From NCBI GenBank assembly GCA_026398615.1, contig JAPLSN010000015.1, forward strand, positions 17,144-81,143: a stretch of 64,000 bases of DNA, in the 5' to 3' direction. Positions 44,082 to 53,766 of this stretch are shown here, piece after piece. The DNA comes from Spirochaetota bacterium. Lineage in GTDB: Bacteria > Spirochaetota > Spirochaetia > Treponematales > UBA12059. The notes under the pieces are model-generated. The model was not told the origin of the DNA. It did no database searches and saw nothing but the letters and a program-made list of their open reading frames with translations. The position numbers and the translations under genes are program-made. Position 1 is the stretch's first letter, and every line of letters begins with the position of its first letter.

Positions 44082-44100
44082 GCGCCGGCGGGTCCGGCGC
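44082..44100 (+). terminator. Hairpin after the chemoreceptor gene
   Basis: A 7-bp perfect stem GCGCCGG / CCGGCGC with a CGGGT loop, immediately after the stop codon. There is no T run directly behind it, only CCTTCCTCCTTT. Confidence 0.5.
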
Positions 44101-44141
44101 CCGGGCCCGCCTTCCTCCTTTATCGCCCGTTCCCGGGGCAT

Positions 44142-44147
44142 TATACT
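44142..44147 (+). promoter_or_regulatory. -10 box (TATACT) of the envelope gene trio
   Basis: TATACT with TTTATC 17 bp upstream (44119-44124). The leader would be about 25 nt and contains a GGAG site before the ATG at 44180. Confidence 0.5.
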
Positions 44148-44179
44148 GGCCCTACCCGGAACTCAAGCGGAGCGGACAT

Positions 44180-45397
44180 ATGATCATGAAGAAACCCGTT
44201 TTACTCGCTTGGATGATCGTATTCCTTTCGGCCCCGGCGGCTTTCGCCCAATCGCCCGACGATTCATCCCTGATACCGATCGCCATCCCCGAGATGACGC
44301 CCTTCGGCAATCCCGACCGGAACGATCCGGCCGTGAGGATGGAGATCGACGCCTACACCGCCCTCGTCACGACGGCGGTCGCCAACATCCCCCTGTTCTC
44401 GGTGCTCGAGCGCGAGCGCTCGAACGAGATTTACAACGAGATCTCGTTCCAGCTCCTGAACCCGGGCGCGCAGATGACCGAGGGCGCCTCGAACCTGCGG
44501 CTCCAGGGAGCCCGCGCCATCCTCATCTGCGGGTTCGGCAGGTTGTACGACCGGGTCGTGATCACGTCGCGCCTCGTCGACCTCCAGTCGGGAAGGATAC
44601 TCTTCGCCAACACGATCTACGCCGCCGAGGAACAGCTCGGCGCGGCGATCAACGAGCTGGCCGGTTACATAATGGAGAAGGGCTTCGAGCTCAACAAGAC
44701 CGTCACGAAGGCCGAGATCGAAAAGCTCGTCAGGGCGGGGAACTGGACGGAGGCGAAGCGTTCCATCGACTTCTACCTGCGGACCGCAAAGGCGGACAAC
44801 GACTAGCGCAAGCGCATCGAGATGGCCAGGCGCGAGGCGGAGCTCGACAAGGGCGTCTACCGCTCGGGATTCTGGCAGGCCGTCGCCGAGAACATGGAAT
44901 CGGTCACCGTCGAGGGCACCCGCGTCGCCGCGTCGAGCTCGCTCGCCGTGGATCCGGACGCGTTGACCGCCTCGTGGGAAGGCGGCGACTGGGGCGCCGA
45001 TTTCGGGTGGCAGGCGGCGTACCGCCCGCGGGGCGGGAAGGCGCTCGTCAACTGGGTCGGCTACGCGGGGCTCGCGCTCCGTTACGAGCGGTTGGAGAAC
45101 GGCGACATGAGCCTCGTCGGGCAGGGGTTCCTTTCACCCCTCCTCGCGGAGAGTTTCCGTCTCGGGCCCGTCGTCGCCACCTTCGGCATCGATGCCGAAG
45201 GGATCGCGCAGCTCGGGGCGGTTTCGGACCGGGGGTACCTGGCTGGCGCCTGTGCGGGCGGCATGGCCGCGTTAGAAACCAAATACAAGGGAAGGTCCGG
45301 CTTTTTCGCTGCGGCGAAGGGCGACTACCGCTGGTACCCCGAGGATGAAACCCGCTCGGGATATGCGCTCCGGCTGCTGGCCGGGTTCAGTTTCTGA
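44180..45397 (+). pseudogene. CsgG-like/beta-domain envelope protein interrupted by an amber codon
   Basis: Two in-frame open parts (44180-44806 and 44807-45397) are split by a single TAG at 44804-44806. Across it the protein reads ADND-stop-RKRIEMARREAEL, a continuous helix. Part one has a signal peptide (to AFA) and a CsgG/LpoB-like domain (FSVLERERSNEIYNEISF). Part two is a beta-rich C-terminal domain ending LLAGFSF with a terminal Phe, as in outer-membrane barrels. A Trp or Gln codon changed to TAG would explain it. It is the first of three related genes. Suppression, decay or sequence error are all possible. Confidence 0.75.
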
Positions 45398-45411
45398 AAG
45401 GCGGTCTTGCC

Positions 45412-47196
45412 ATGAAGAAGATCGTCACCCTCGCGTTCGCCGTCGCCCTCGCGTTCCAGCTCCAGGCCCAGGCGGGACGCCAGTCCGTCATCATTCTACA
45501 GGTCTTCCACGGTCCGGACCTGAGCGGCAGCCTCGCCGAACAGATCAGGACCACGCTCGTTTCCAAGCTGATGGAGCAGGGCGGGATAGAGATCATCGCC
45601 CAGGAGCGGGTCGCGTCGGCCGCGGCGGAGAACGGGATCGACCTGGGCGCGGACGACGAGCGCGCCCAGCTGGCCCTGGCGAAATTCGCCAGGGCTGATT
45701 TCATCCTTTCGCCCCGGGCCCAGAAGACCGCCGCCAAGGGAGGCGCCGTGATCACCGTCACGGTGCGTCTCCTGTCGAAGGACACGGGCAAGGACCTTTT
45801 CGGGAAAGACGCGTCATTCGCCGAGAGCGCCCTCATCAGGGGCATGACGGACCTGGCCAAGCACCTGGGCGTGGCCATCCGCCAGCGCGCCGATCTTTCG
45901 CTCGACCAGATCGACGCTTTCATCAGGGCGAAGGACTGGGAAAACGCCCTGCGCTGGCTGGAACTCTACGCGTCCGCCAAGCCCTCCGAGACAGCCCAGC
46001 TCGCAGGCCGGAAAGCGCAGATCAACATTGCCATGGCGGCCATCCGGTATGCGGACGCGCAGAAAGCCGCCGAACTCTACCTCTACGCGGAAGCCATCCG
46101 GGCCGCGCGCGAGGCGTCGGAACTCGATCCGAAAAACGATACCTATCGCCTCTACCTCGAGGCCGTGCAGGAAGAGTACGCGAAGTTCGTCTCCGAATCG
46201 GTCGACCAGCGGCTCGAGCGCGTCGAAAAGTACGTGGACGGGAAGAAATACGACATTGCGTCAGCCCTCCTCGACAGGCTGAAGTCGGCGGGACCCCTCA
46301 CGAGCCGGGGACAGCTGCTCGCGGAGCGTTGCACGAAGGGAATCGCGGCCTGCGAGCGCGCGAGGGCCGGCGAAACCTGGCTCAAGGCCGGCAGATACGG
46401 CGAAGCCCTCGCCGCGGTCGACGAGGCTCTTGCCCTGCTTCCGGATGACCCTGACTACCTCAGGCTCCGTGCCGCGATCATGCGGGAGGAAAAGCGCGAC
46501 GCCGCCGGCCGTGAGCGCTGGAGCCTCTACCTGCAGGAGCTGCGCGACTATGATTACCGGAAGCTCTTCCTTTCACGGAAGCGGCCGGGCGCCGTCCTCC
46601 ATGTAGACGTCCTGGCTTCCACCATCGACGCATGGGACCACAGCGCGGCCACCGCGGCGGACCCGGACTCGTGGGAGAGCGCGGAGTACGGACCGGTCCT
46701 GACGATCGAAGGCCGGTACGAGCGCCCGCTTCCGCTGAAAATCCCCATGCCCTTCAGTTTCACCAACGTCGACGCGTGCTGGTACGGCGCGCTCCGGCTG
46801 GGCGGCGGCGTCGCACGCGGGGAGAAGACCGACGGACTCGGCAATGTCTCGCTCGTGGCCGACACGATCGTGGACACGAACCTGGCCGCGGGCGCGAGCG
46901 TGCGGCTCATGGTGCTGTCTTATACCCTCAGGCTCGAGGCGGACCTGGGCACCGGCCCCTTCTTCTTCACGCGTTCGTCCCGCGATCCATTCGGGGGAGG
47001 CGGCGAATCGGTTTCAGACGAGTTTTCCTGGTTGTTCACCGCCTCCTTCGGGGGCTCCGTCTCGTGGATGCCGACTGACTCGATGCACATCGGCTTCCAG
47101 GCTTCGAAACGCTTCCCGATGTACGCGCCCGCCCGCGAGATGTGCGACCAGCCGTCCTCGTTGTCGCTCGGCGCGACGGTGGGATTCGACCTGTGA
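45412..47196 (+). CDS. Envelope protein: CsgG-like domain, TPR helices and C-terminal beta domain
   Basis: A 594-residue exported protein. Residues 1-20 are a signal peptide ending in QAQA. Residues 23-160 form a TolB/CsgG-like domain that reads SVIILQVFHGPDLSGSLAEQ. A helical TPR-like part follows (about 165-375) with LDPKNDTYRLYLEAVQEEY. The last 200 residues are beta-rich and end GATVGFDL, suggesting an outer-membrane barrel or surface domain. It belongs to a set of three tandem genes with the same plan. The substrate or partner is unknown. Confidence 0.8.
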   Translation: MKKIVTLAFAVALAFQLQAQAGRQSVIILQVFHGPDLSGSLAEQIRTTLVSKLMEQGGIEIIAQERVASAAAENGIDLGADDERAQLALAKFARADFILSPRAQKTAAKGGAVITVTVRLLSKDTGKDLFGKDASFAESALIRGMTDLAKHLGVAIRQRADLSLDQIDAFIRAKDWENALRWLELYASAKPSETAQLAGRKAQINIAMAAIRYADAQKAAELYLYAEAIRAAREASELDPKNDTYRLYLEAVQEEYAKFVSESVDQRLERVEKYVDGKKYDIASALLDRLKSAGPLTSRGQLLAERCTKGIAACERARAGETWLKAGRYGEALAAVDEALALLPDDPDYLRLRAAIMREEKRDAAGRERWSLYLQELRDYDYRKLFLSRKRPGAVLHVDVLASTIDAWDHSAATAADPDSWESAEYGPVLTIEGRYERPLPLKIPMPFSFTNVDACWYGALRLGGGVARGEKTDGLGNVSLVADTIVDTNLAAGASVRLMVLSYTLRLEADLGTGPFFFTRSSRDPFGGGGESVSDEFSWLFTASFGGSVSWMPTDSMHIGFQASKRFPMYAPAREMCDQPSSLSLGATVGFDL

Positions 47197-49019
47197 AGGA
47201 TGCGTTCCCCCTTCCGACGGCGAGGTTCCCGGCGGCCATCCTGGCCCTGATTGCGGGTCTCTGCCCGCTCGCGGCCCAGAACGCCAGGTTCGGCGCGGAC
47301 TCGGGTGAATCCGCCGCCGCGATTCCTCCCCCGGCAGAGTCCTCGGCATTCGCCGGAGCCTCGGAATTCGAATCGCTGCGGCCCGAGGAGAACCTGGGCG
47401 CGATCGTGGCCGTGTCGCCCTTCGAACCCGCGGATGACCGGGTCGCGCAACTCGTCACCGAGATCATGAGGACGGGGCTGGCCCGATCGGGTTTCCTCCA
47501 CGTCGTCGACGAGAGCGCCCGAACGAGGATGGAAGCCGGCGCCGGCGCTGGAACGCCGGTCGCGGATTTCACGGAAACACCGGACTATCGGCTCGGCGGT
47601 TCGGTCCGGTTCAGGGAGGACGGCCTCGTCGTGTCCTACATGCTCGTCGAAACCCTGACGTCGCGCGTCATCCAGGCGGAATCGGCTGACATCGCCGCGG
47701 ATACCTTCATCCAGGACATCGAAGCTCTCGCCGCCGGCATCGGCAACGCGGCCATCGCGGCATGGGCGGGGGCCACCGAAAAGAACGTGCGCGCCCTTAC
47801 CGCGCTCGGGCGATACGAGGAGGCTGAACGCCGCCTCGAAGCGTTCCAGGCGCGGAACCCCTTCGATCCGTCCGTCCCGGTCCTGAGGGATGCCCTGCGC
47901 GCCGCCGTGGCCGCGCGGTGGTTCAGGGACGCAAGGGATGCCCTCGCCGCCGCCGGAAGGGCGAAGGGAGAGGAAGCGTGGACCCTCGCGTCGCGGGCGC
48001 GGGACGACGCGGAAGCGGCGATCGTCGTGCTGCCGTCGGGCAAGACCCACGAAGCCCTGCGGAACGAGTACGCGGACTTCCTCGAATCGGAGGTCAACCG
48101 CTTCCTCGCACGGACCGCCTCCGCGCTCAGGAGCGAGCTCCTCCGCCGGGCGGACGTGCTCCGGAAGTCAGGCGATCCGAAGTCAGCCATCGCGCTTATC
48201 GATGACTACCTGGCCTCCGAGGGCGTGCGCATGGCTGACCGCGAACTCGTTTCGCTCCGGAAAAGGTCGGTCACCGAGTATGCGCGCTACCTGGCGAAGG
48301 GCGCGGAAACGGCATACTCGGAGGGCGATCGGCGCGGCGCCGCGATCATCGTCTCGGACGCGCTCTCCCAGGCGCCCGACGACCCGGCGGTCGCCGCGGC
48401 GTACGAACGCATCCGCAGGAAGAGCCGCTTCGAATTGCAGGACGCCGACCTGGCGGTGGAGATCGGGCACGATTCTTTCATGACGGCGGGATATTCCAGC
48501 TGGGGGTTTTCGCTCGCCGCCGGGTTCCAGACTTTCGGCGAAGGGACCCTGGATCTTCCCTTGTCGGGAGTGCTCCCGTTCGCGGCGGCGGACCTGCGGG
48601 CGTTCGTGACCCTGGCCGACCCCCTGCGCCTCGTCCTGTCGGCGGAAGTATCGCGCGCCGCGAGTTCGGGCGAAGTGTCGACGCAGGGCTACCCCGGCGA
48701 GCTTTCCCAGGAGGCGTGGGGCGCGGAACTCGGCGCTGAAGGGCTCTGGGTCGCCGACCGCGTCACTTTCGGACTCAAGCCATCCGTCGGGGCGGCTTTC
48801 GTGCGCTACGAAGGCTCGTACTCGAACGGGATGGCGACCGAATCGATGGCGGGGTGGCAGATCGGCCCGGGCGCGAGGATCGAGGGCAGGCTGTCGTGGT
48901 ACCTGTCGCAGCCGCTGTCCTTCGACCTGGCGATCGGTCCGTCCTGGCACCTTTTCCCCTCGTACGGCATCGTCGGGGGGTTCCGGATCGCCACCGGCTG
49001 TTCGCTCTCCTTCCGCTGA
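47193..49019 (+). CDS. Envelope protein, third CsgG/TPR/beta-domain paralogue
   Basis: A 608-residue exported protein. I start at the GTG at 47193, which overlaps the previous stop as GTGA and begins the signal peptide (MKDAFPLP then hydrophobic, PLAAQ). A CsgG-like domain (LGAIVAVSPFEPADDRVAQL) is followed by a long TPR-like helical section (about 190-425) and a beta-rich C-terminal domain that ends ATGCSLSFR. The frame is open to 47142 but that would remove the overlap. The three genes of this family appear to form one operon. Confidence 0.8.
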   Translation: MKDAFPLPTARFPAAILALIAGLCPLAAQNARFGADSGESAAAIPPPAESSAFAGASEFESLRPEENLGAIVAVSPFEPADDRVAQLVTEIMRTGLARSGFLHVVDESARTRMEAGAGAGTPVADFTETPDYRLGGSVRFREDGLVVSYMLVETLTSRVIQAESADIAADTFIQDIEALAAGIGNAAIAAWAGATEKNVRALTALGRYEEAERRLEAFQARNPFDPSVPVLRDALRAAVAARWFRDARDALAAAGRAKGEEAWTLASRARDDAEAAIVVLPSGKTHEALRNEYADFLESEVNRFLARTASALRSELLRRADVLRKSGDPKSAIALIDDYLASEGVRMADRELVSLRKRSVTEYARYLAKGAETAYSEGDRRGAAIIVSDALSQAPDDPAVAAAYERIRRKSRFELQDADLAVEIGHDSFMTAGYSSWGFSLAAGFQTFGEGTLDLPLSGVLPFAAADLRAFVTLADPLRLVLSAEVSRAASSGEVSTQGYPGELSQEAWGAELGAEGLWVADRVTFGLKPSVGAAFVRYEGSYSNGMATESMAGWQIGPGARIEGRLSWYLSQPLSFDLAIGPSWHLFPSYGIVGGFRIATGCSLSFR

Positions 49020-49050
49020 GGGGGAATTCGCGCGGGGCGGCGAATTACGG

Positions 49051-49056
49051 TATATT
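49051..49056 (+). promoter_or_regulatory. Possible -10 box (TATATT) of pcm
   Basis: TATATT lies 6 bases before the GTG start at 49063; the -35 box is weak. The spacing suggests a leaderless transcript. Confidence 0.4.
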
Positions 49057-49062
49057 TACTTC

Positions 49063-49728
49063 GTGGACCATTTCACCGGTGCGGCGACCAATCGCGGCCT
49101 CGTCGCGGCCATCCGGGCGGAATATATGGATCGCGAAAAAGGGACGGGACTCGACGAACGCGTGCTCGCGGCGATGGAATGCGTGGACCGTGCGCGCTTC
49201 ATCCCCGCCAGGTATGCCGACTACGCCTACGTCAACGAGCCCGTCTCCATCGGCTGCGGCCAGACCTGCTCCCAGCCGAGCATGGTGGCGTTGATGCTCG
49301 GCAAGCTCCGCGTCCGGCCCGGATCGCGCGTTCTCGAGGTCGGAGCCGGCTGCGGGTATGCCGCCGCGATCGTTTCAAGGCTCTGCGCCCCCGGGGGACA
49401 GGTTTACGCGTGCGAGATCATCCCCGAACTCGCGCTCATGTGCTCGGGCAACCTCGCGGCCTTCACGGATGCCGTGCGGGCGCTCGAACGGGATGCTTCC
49501 GCCGGCCTGCCCGAATTCGCGCCCTACGACGCGATCCTCGTTTCCGCGGGCGTGAACGCGAGCCGCTTTTCGGAAGCTCCCCTCGTGGCGCAGCTTGCCG
49601 AGGGCGGCAGGCTCGTCTACCCGGAAGCGCGCGGCAGCCTCTTCACGCTGGCGCGCGAGGGAGGGAAGCTCAGGCGGGAGCGATACTTCGGTGTCGCCTT
49701 CGTTCCCCTCGTCGGGAAGAATTCCTGA
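49063..49728 (+). CDS. pcm: Protein-L-isoaspartate O-methyltransferase
   Basis: SAM-dependent repair enzyme that methylates isoaspartyl residues in damaged proteins. The 221-residue product has the family start VLAAMECVDRARFIPARYAD, the substrate segment GCGQTCSQPSMVALML, the SAM motif LEVGAGCGYAAAIVSRL and PYDAILVSAG. The GTG start at 49063 gives the expected length. It is followed convergently by the GH130 gene. Confidence 0.93.
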   Translation: MDHFTGAATNRGLVAAIRAEYMDREKGTGLDERVLAAMECVDRARFIPARYADYAYVNEPVSIGCGQTCSQPSMVALMLGKLRVRPGSRVLEVGAGCGYAAAIVSRLCAPGGQVYACEIIPELALMCSGNLAAFTDAVRALERDASAGLPEFAPYDAILVSAGVNASRFSEAPLVAQLAEGGRLVYPEARGSLFTLAREGGKLRRERYFGVAFVPLVGKNS

Positions 49729-49740
49729 CGGAGTCGCGCC

Positions 49741-51198
49741 TCAGCCTCGCAGCGCGGCGAGCAGCTCATCCAGGGACACGCTCGCGATGGCGGAAACCCT
49801 GTCGCTCATGGCATAGGGAAGAATGAGTTCGCGGCCGTGGACGAGGGACCCGCAGCTGTAGACGACATTGGGCACGTAGCCTTCCCGCCCGTTGCCTTCC
49901 GGCTCCAGCAGGGGTTCGCGCAGGCGGCCGATGACCTTCGCCGGATCGTGCAGGTCAAGCAGCGTCGCCCCGATGCAGTATTTGCGCATGGGGCCGACGC
50001 CGTGGGTCATCACCAGCCACCCGGCTTCGGTTTCGATGGGCGATCCGCAGTTTCCGATCTTTACGGATTCCCAGGTCTCGACGGGACGCAGGAGCACCCT
50101 CGAGTCGCTCCAATAGTGGGGATTGTCCGAGAACATGATGAAAAGGTTTTCGTCATCCTGACGTGAAAGCATCGCGTAGTTGCCGTCGATCCGCCGGGGG
50201 AAGAGCGCCATGCCCTTGTTCTGAACGGCCGTGCCGTTGAGCGTGAGCACGCGGAAACGGAGGAAATCCTGCGTTTCGATGAGCATCGGAAGGATGGCGT
50301 GCCCGTTGTACGCCGTATAGGTGGCGTAATACATCCCCGTCCCGTCGTCTTCGGTGAAACGGACGAAGCGGGCGTCTTCGATGCCATTGCTCTCGTTCGC
50401 GGAGACGGGGAAGATGATGCGCTCGCTCATGGCGAGTTCGGGCGGGAAATGCATCTCGTAGTTGGAATCGGCGAGCCATTGTATGCAGCGGAGCGTACTG
50501 TCGAGATCCTGCGTGACGGGCCGCGTCTCGCGCCGGATGCGGAGTACGATTCGATTCAGGTCGTTCCGCGTGAAGCTTTCCCCGAGCGATTCCATCACTT
50601 CGGCGGTGTGGCCGTTGATGAAGCCCATTTCGTGGAGCTTGATGACGAACTGCGTCTTCCTGTAGCTGGGATTGGCGTCGATCTCCGGCATGCTGACGAA
50701 GCGGGAAACGGGGTCCAGGCGGATGCCGCCATCCGGCGCGATGAGGCCGGTGCGGAACTCGATGGAAGAAACGTGCCCTTCGCCGGTGGCGCGCAGGCTC
50801 ATGATGAACCGCAAGCCGCCGTCGGGCACGCCGTCCTGGTCCGGATGCGGAACGATGGACGGATTGAAGAGCGCGGCGGATTCCAGCGCGTACTCCCCTG
50901 AAAAAAGCGCGCCGATGAGGAGCTTGCGCGTACGGGAGAGCGGACGCTGCGTGAAGATGTGCGGGATCACCCTTTCGTAATTCGCGAGCAGCTGCGACTC
51001 CAGGTCGATGTGCCGGGAGTCGAAATCCTTGAGAACGTTTTCCGTGTCACGCGCGGCTTCCTCATCGCTCAAGGCGAGGGCGCGGCCGACGATGGTGGTG
51101 ATGCGGTGGATGCTGGACGGGATGAAAGGGCGGATGATGACGCGGGCGCTCTCGGGAAGGAGTGTCGTTTCATGGCGGCGGATGCGGATGGGGTTCAT
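49741..51198 (-). CDS. GH130-family glycoside phosphorylase/hydrolase
   Basis: A 485-residue five-bladed beta-propeller enzyme of family GH130, whose members cleave beta-mannosides, often by phosphorolysis. Blocks include GIEDARFVRFTEDDG, YTAYNGHAILPMLIET and GNCGSPIETEAGWLVMTHGVG, and a long N-terminal helical extension (about residues 1-110) that marks a distinct subgroup. The start overlaps the glycosyltransferase stop by 4 nt. The pairing with a glycosyltransferase points to turnover of a mannose-containing storage or surface glycan; exact linkage is unknown. Confidence 0.88.
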   Translation of the reverse strand: MNPIRIRRHETTLLPESARVIIRPFIPSSIHRITTIVGRALALSDEEAARDTENVLKDFDSRHIDLESQLLANYERVIPHIFTQRPLSRTRKLLIGALFSGEYALESAALFNPSIVPHPDQDGVPDGGLRFIMSLRATGEGHVSSIEFRTGLIAPDGGIRLDPVSRFVSMPEIDANPSYRKTQFVIKLHEMGFINGHTAEVMESLGESFTRNDLNRIVLRIRRETRPVTQDLDSTLRCIQWLADSNYEMHFPPELAMSERIIFPVSANESNGIEDARFVRFTEDDGTGMYYATYTAYNGHAILPMLIETQDFLRFRVLTLNGTAVQNKGMALFPRRIDGNYAMLSRQDDENLFIMFSDNPHYWSDSRVLLRPVETWESVKIGNCGSPIETEAGWLVMTHGVGPMRKYCIGATLLDLHDPAKVIGRLREPLLEPEGNGREGYVPNVVYSCGSLVHGRELILPYAMSDRVSAIASVSLDELLAALRG

Positions 51199-53480
51199 GA
51201 GGCGGGGCTCCGCGGAGCTGCTGCCGGATGGTCGGCGAGGTTCATCTCGGCGAGGGAGAGATGGAAGGCCAGGGTCGATTCGGCGCCCTGGTTTTCGTTG
51301 ACCCGATCCCGGTGCAGACCGTCGCTGCAGCCCCCGCTGCCGGAATCGTAGAGCGGCAGGCCGAGGTCATTGCGGCCCAGGAACCACTCGAATGCCCGTT
51401 TCGCCTCGCGCGACCAGGATGCGTCCCGGGTGGCACGGAAGGCTTCGAGGCACGCGGACACCATGGCCTGGGCTTCCACCGGCTGCTGGTCGAAATCCGC
51501 GCGGGCGCCGCCCCTCTCGTAGAAACCGTCACTGCCGATGGGCCGGAAATGACCTGCCTGCGTCTTCTGCAGCGAGGCCAGCCAGCGAAGGGACTGAAGG
51601 CCGATGCCCAGCGCCTCGGGACGGGGCAGCCCCTGGCCGCCGAGGAGAAGGGCCTGGCAGAGGCGCGCGTTCTCATACGTGACGATCGGCTCGAACCAGG
51701 GCCAGTCATCGGTGGAACAGTCATTCCAGAGCCTCACGAGTTTTCCGGTCAGCGCTTCGCACGCGGCGATCATCCCGGCATTGCCGGGGAAGCGGCGCAG
51801 GTACTCGTGGATTCCCATCAGCGTGAAAGCCCAGGCGCGGGGCGAGGAGAAGGATTCCACCGCGGCAAGCCCGCGTTCGAAGAGCAGGGCGGACAGCTTC
51901 CGGTGTCCCTCGTTGCGCGAGCGACCGGCGCCGGTACCCAGGGCCCAGAGCGCACGCGAATGGCTGTCCTCGCTGCCCGAATCCTCCAGCCAATGCCGTT
52001 CATGGCTCATGAAATTGCGGAAGCGGCCGGTCCCGGGATTCAGGGCCGCGGACAGGACAGCGAGGGAGCTCGTGGCCAGACGCTCACGATCCGCCGCCGG
52101 CTGGCGGCCGCGGAGTTCATCCAGCAGCTTGCACAGGATGAAGGCACGCGCGTTGTCGTCCGTGCAGTAGCCTTCCTGGTAGTTCGGCACGTTGAACGTG
52201 GCGTGCTGGAAGATGCCGGTACTGTCGCTCATGCGCACGATGTGGTCGAGCCGGAGCGGGGGCAGGTCGTAGGGTCGGCTGGCCAGCGTCCATTCGGCGA
52301 ATGCCGTGCGGGGAGCGGCTTTCCGGTCGGCTCCCGCGCGCCGGAAGGAATCGATATAGCGTTGCGCCACCGCGGGCCAGATCATCTCCCGCCCCATCCG
52401 CCAGGCCTTCTCCCGCGTCTCCCGCAGGAGGACCGGATCGTCGATGAACGCGCGCACGCCTTCGGCGATGGCGTGGGGATCCCGGAACGGCACCAGTATG
52501 CCCCGTCCGTCGGCGAGCAGTTCCTGGGCATGCCAGTAGGGGGAGGAGACCACAGCCTTGCCCGCGCCGAATACATGGGCCAGCGTGCCCGAGGTGATCT
52601 GCGCCTCGTTGAGATACGGCGTGAGGTAGATGTCCGTCGCGCCGATGAACTCCTTGAGGTCGTCCGGCGATACGAAACGGTTATAGAAGATCACGTGTTC
52701 CTTGACCCCGCGATCTTCGGCCAGCCTCTCCAGGCCCAGGCGGTAGCTCTCGCCTTCACGGGCGAGGAGATGGGGATGGGTGGCTCCCAGCACGAGGTAG
52801 ACCACGTCCGGATGCAGCCGCACGATCTCCGGCAGAGCCTCGATGACGTACTCGATGCCCTTGCCCGGCCCGAGCAGCCCGAAGGTGAGCAGCACCATGC
52901 GGCCTTCCACGCCGAATTGCGTCTTGTAGAAGCTCGAGTCGGCAAAGGGCATGTCCGGGATGCCGTGGGGGATGACGTCCACCTTGGCGTCCGGCACTCC
53001 GTAGGTTTCGCGCAGGATCTCCGCGCCCTTGCGGGCCATCACAACCAGACGGTCGCTGCGCCGCACCAGTTCCTCCATCACCTTGCGCTGCGCGGCATCC
53101 GGTTCCCGCAGCACCGTGTGCAGCGTCGTCACCACCGGCATGCGCACGTCCCTGAGCAAGGCCAGCAGGTGGCTCCCGGCCGGTCCGCCGTAGATGCCGA
53201 ACTCGTGCTGCACGCACAGTACGTCCGCGTTGCCGAAGTTCAGGAAGTCCGCCGCGCGCCGGTAGGAATCGAGATCCTTCTCGTCCAGTTCGAAGCGCAC
53301 GCGCGGCGGATAGTCGTAGCCCCCGATGCGGTCATTCACCGCACACGAGAAGCATTGGGACGCGGGAGCCGCTTCCGCCACCGCCTCGCACAGATCATGC
53401 GTGAACATGGCGATCCCGCAGAGCCTCGGCAGGTAGCCGCCCAGAAAGGCGATGCGGTCCGGCAACGTGGTGGAATCCAT
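51195..53480 (-). CDS. Two-domain protein: GT4 glycosyltransferase + alpha-helical glycosidase-like domain
   Basis: A 761-residue protein. Residues 1-400 are a GT-B retaining glycosyltransferase of the GT4 type (FLGGYLPRLCGIAMFTHDL at the start, VLLTFGLLGPGKGIEYVIEA, and the EX7E-region with YLNEAQITSGTLAHVFGAGK). Residues 420-761 are an alpha,alpha-toroid-like domain with YCTDDNARAFILCKLL. The start at 53480 is chosen because AGAGG precedes it and conserved sequence begins there. It is translated before GH130 in one operon. The C-terminal part may bind or trim the product. Confidence 0.85.
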   Translation of the reverse strand: MDSTTLPDRIAFLGGYLPRLCGIAMFTHDLCEAVAEAAPASQCFSCAVNDRIGGYDYPPRVRFELDEKDLDSYRRAADFLNFGNADVLCVQHEFGIYGGPAGSHLLALLRDVRMPVVTTLHTVLREPDAAQRKVMEELVRRSDRLVVMARKGAEILRETYGVPDAKVDVIPHGIPDMPFADSSFYKTQFGVEGRMVLLTFGLLGPGKGIEYVIEALPEIVRLHPDVVYLVLGATHPHLLAREGESYRLGLERLAEDRGVKEHVIFYNRFVSPDDLKEFIGATDIYLTPYLNEAQITSGTLAHVFGAGKAVVSSPYWHAQELLADGRGILVPFRDPHAIAEGVRAFIDDPVLLRETREKAWRMGREMIWPAVAQRYIDSFRRAGADRKAAPRTAFAEWTLASRPYDLPPLRLDHIVRMSDSTGIFQHATFNVPNYQEGYCTDDNARAFILCKLLDELRGRQPAADRERLATSSLAVLSAALNPGTGRFRNFMSHERHWLEDSGSEDSHSRALWALGTGAGRSRNEGHRKLSALLFERGLAAVESFSSPRAWAFTLMGIHEYLRRFPGNAGMIAACEALTGKLVRLWNDCSTDDWPWFEPIVTYENARLCQALLLGGQGLPRPEALGIGLQSLRWLASLQKTQAGHFRPIGSDGFYERGGARADFDQQPVEAQAMVSACLEAFRATRDASWSREAKRAFEWFLGRNDLGLPLYDSGSGGCSDGLHRDRVNENQGAESTLAFHLSLAEMNLADHPAAAPRSPAS

Positions 53481-53766
53481 CGGCGGGCACCTCTCGTTCG
53501 AATCGGGGCTGCAGGGTGGAAGGGTCTTGCGCATGGAAGGAGTCGGGATACGTCATGGAGAGCGCTGATTCCCGGACTCCAGTCAACGCAAGGCTTGAAA
53601 GGTGGCATCGCGCCGTCGACGACGCCGCGAACGGTCGTGAAGCCGGATCGGGGGGGGTGGCGAGAGCTGCGATATCCCGACAGGCCTTCATTTCAGACTA
53701 TTGCCATCGGCCGGTGCTGTCAAGCGCGCCGGATGCGCCAGCCTGGCATCGGGGAAGGAGGAGCGC

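Noticed and set aside
44804..44806. Amber codon as pyrrolysine
   Set aside because: The neighbouring proteins are not methylamine methyltransferases, and nothing in the window points to pyrrolysine genes; nonsense mutation or error is simpler.
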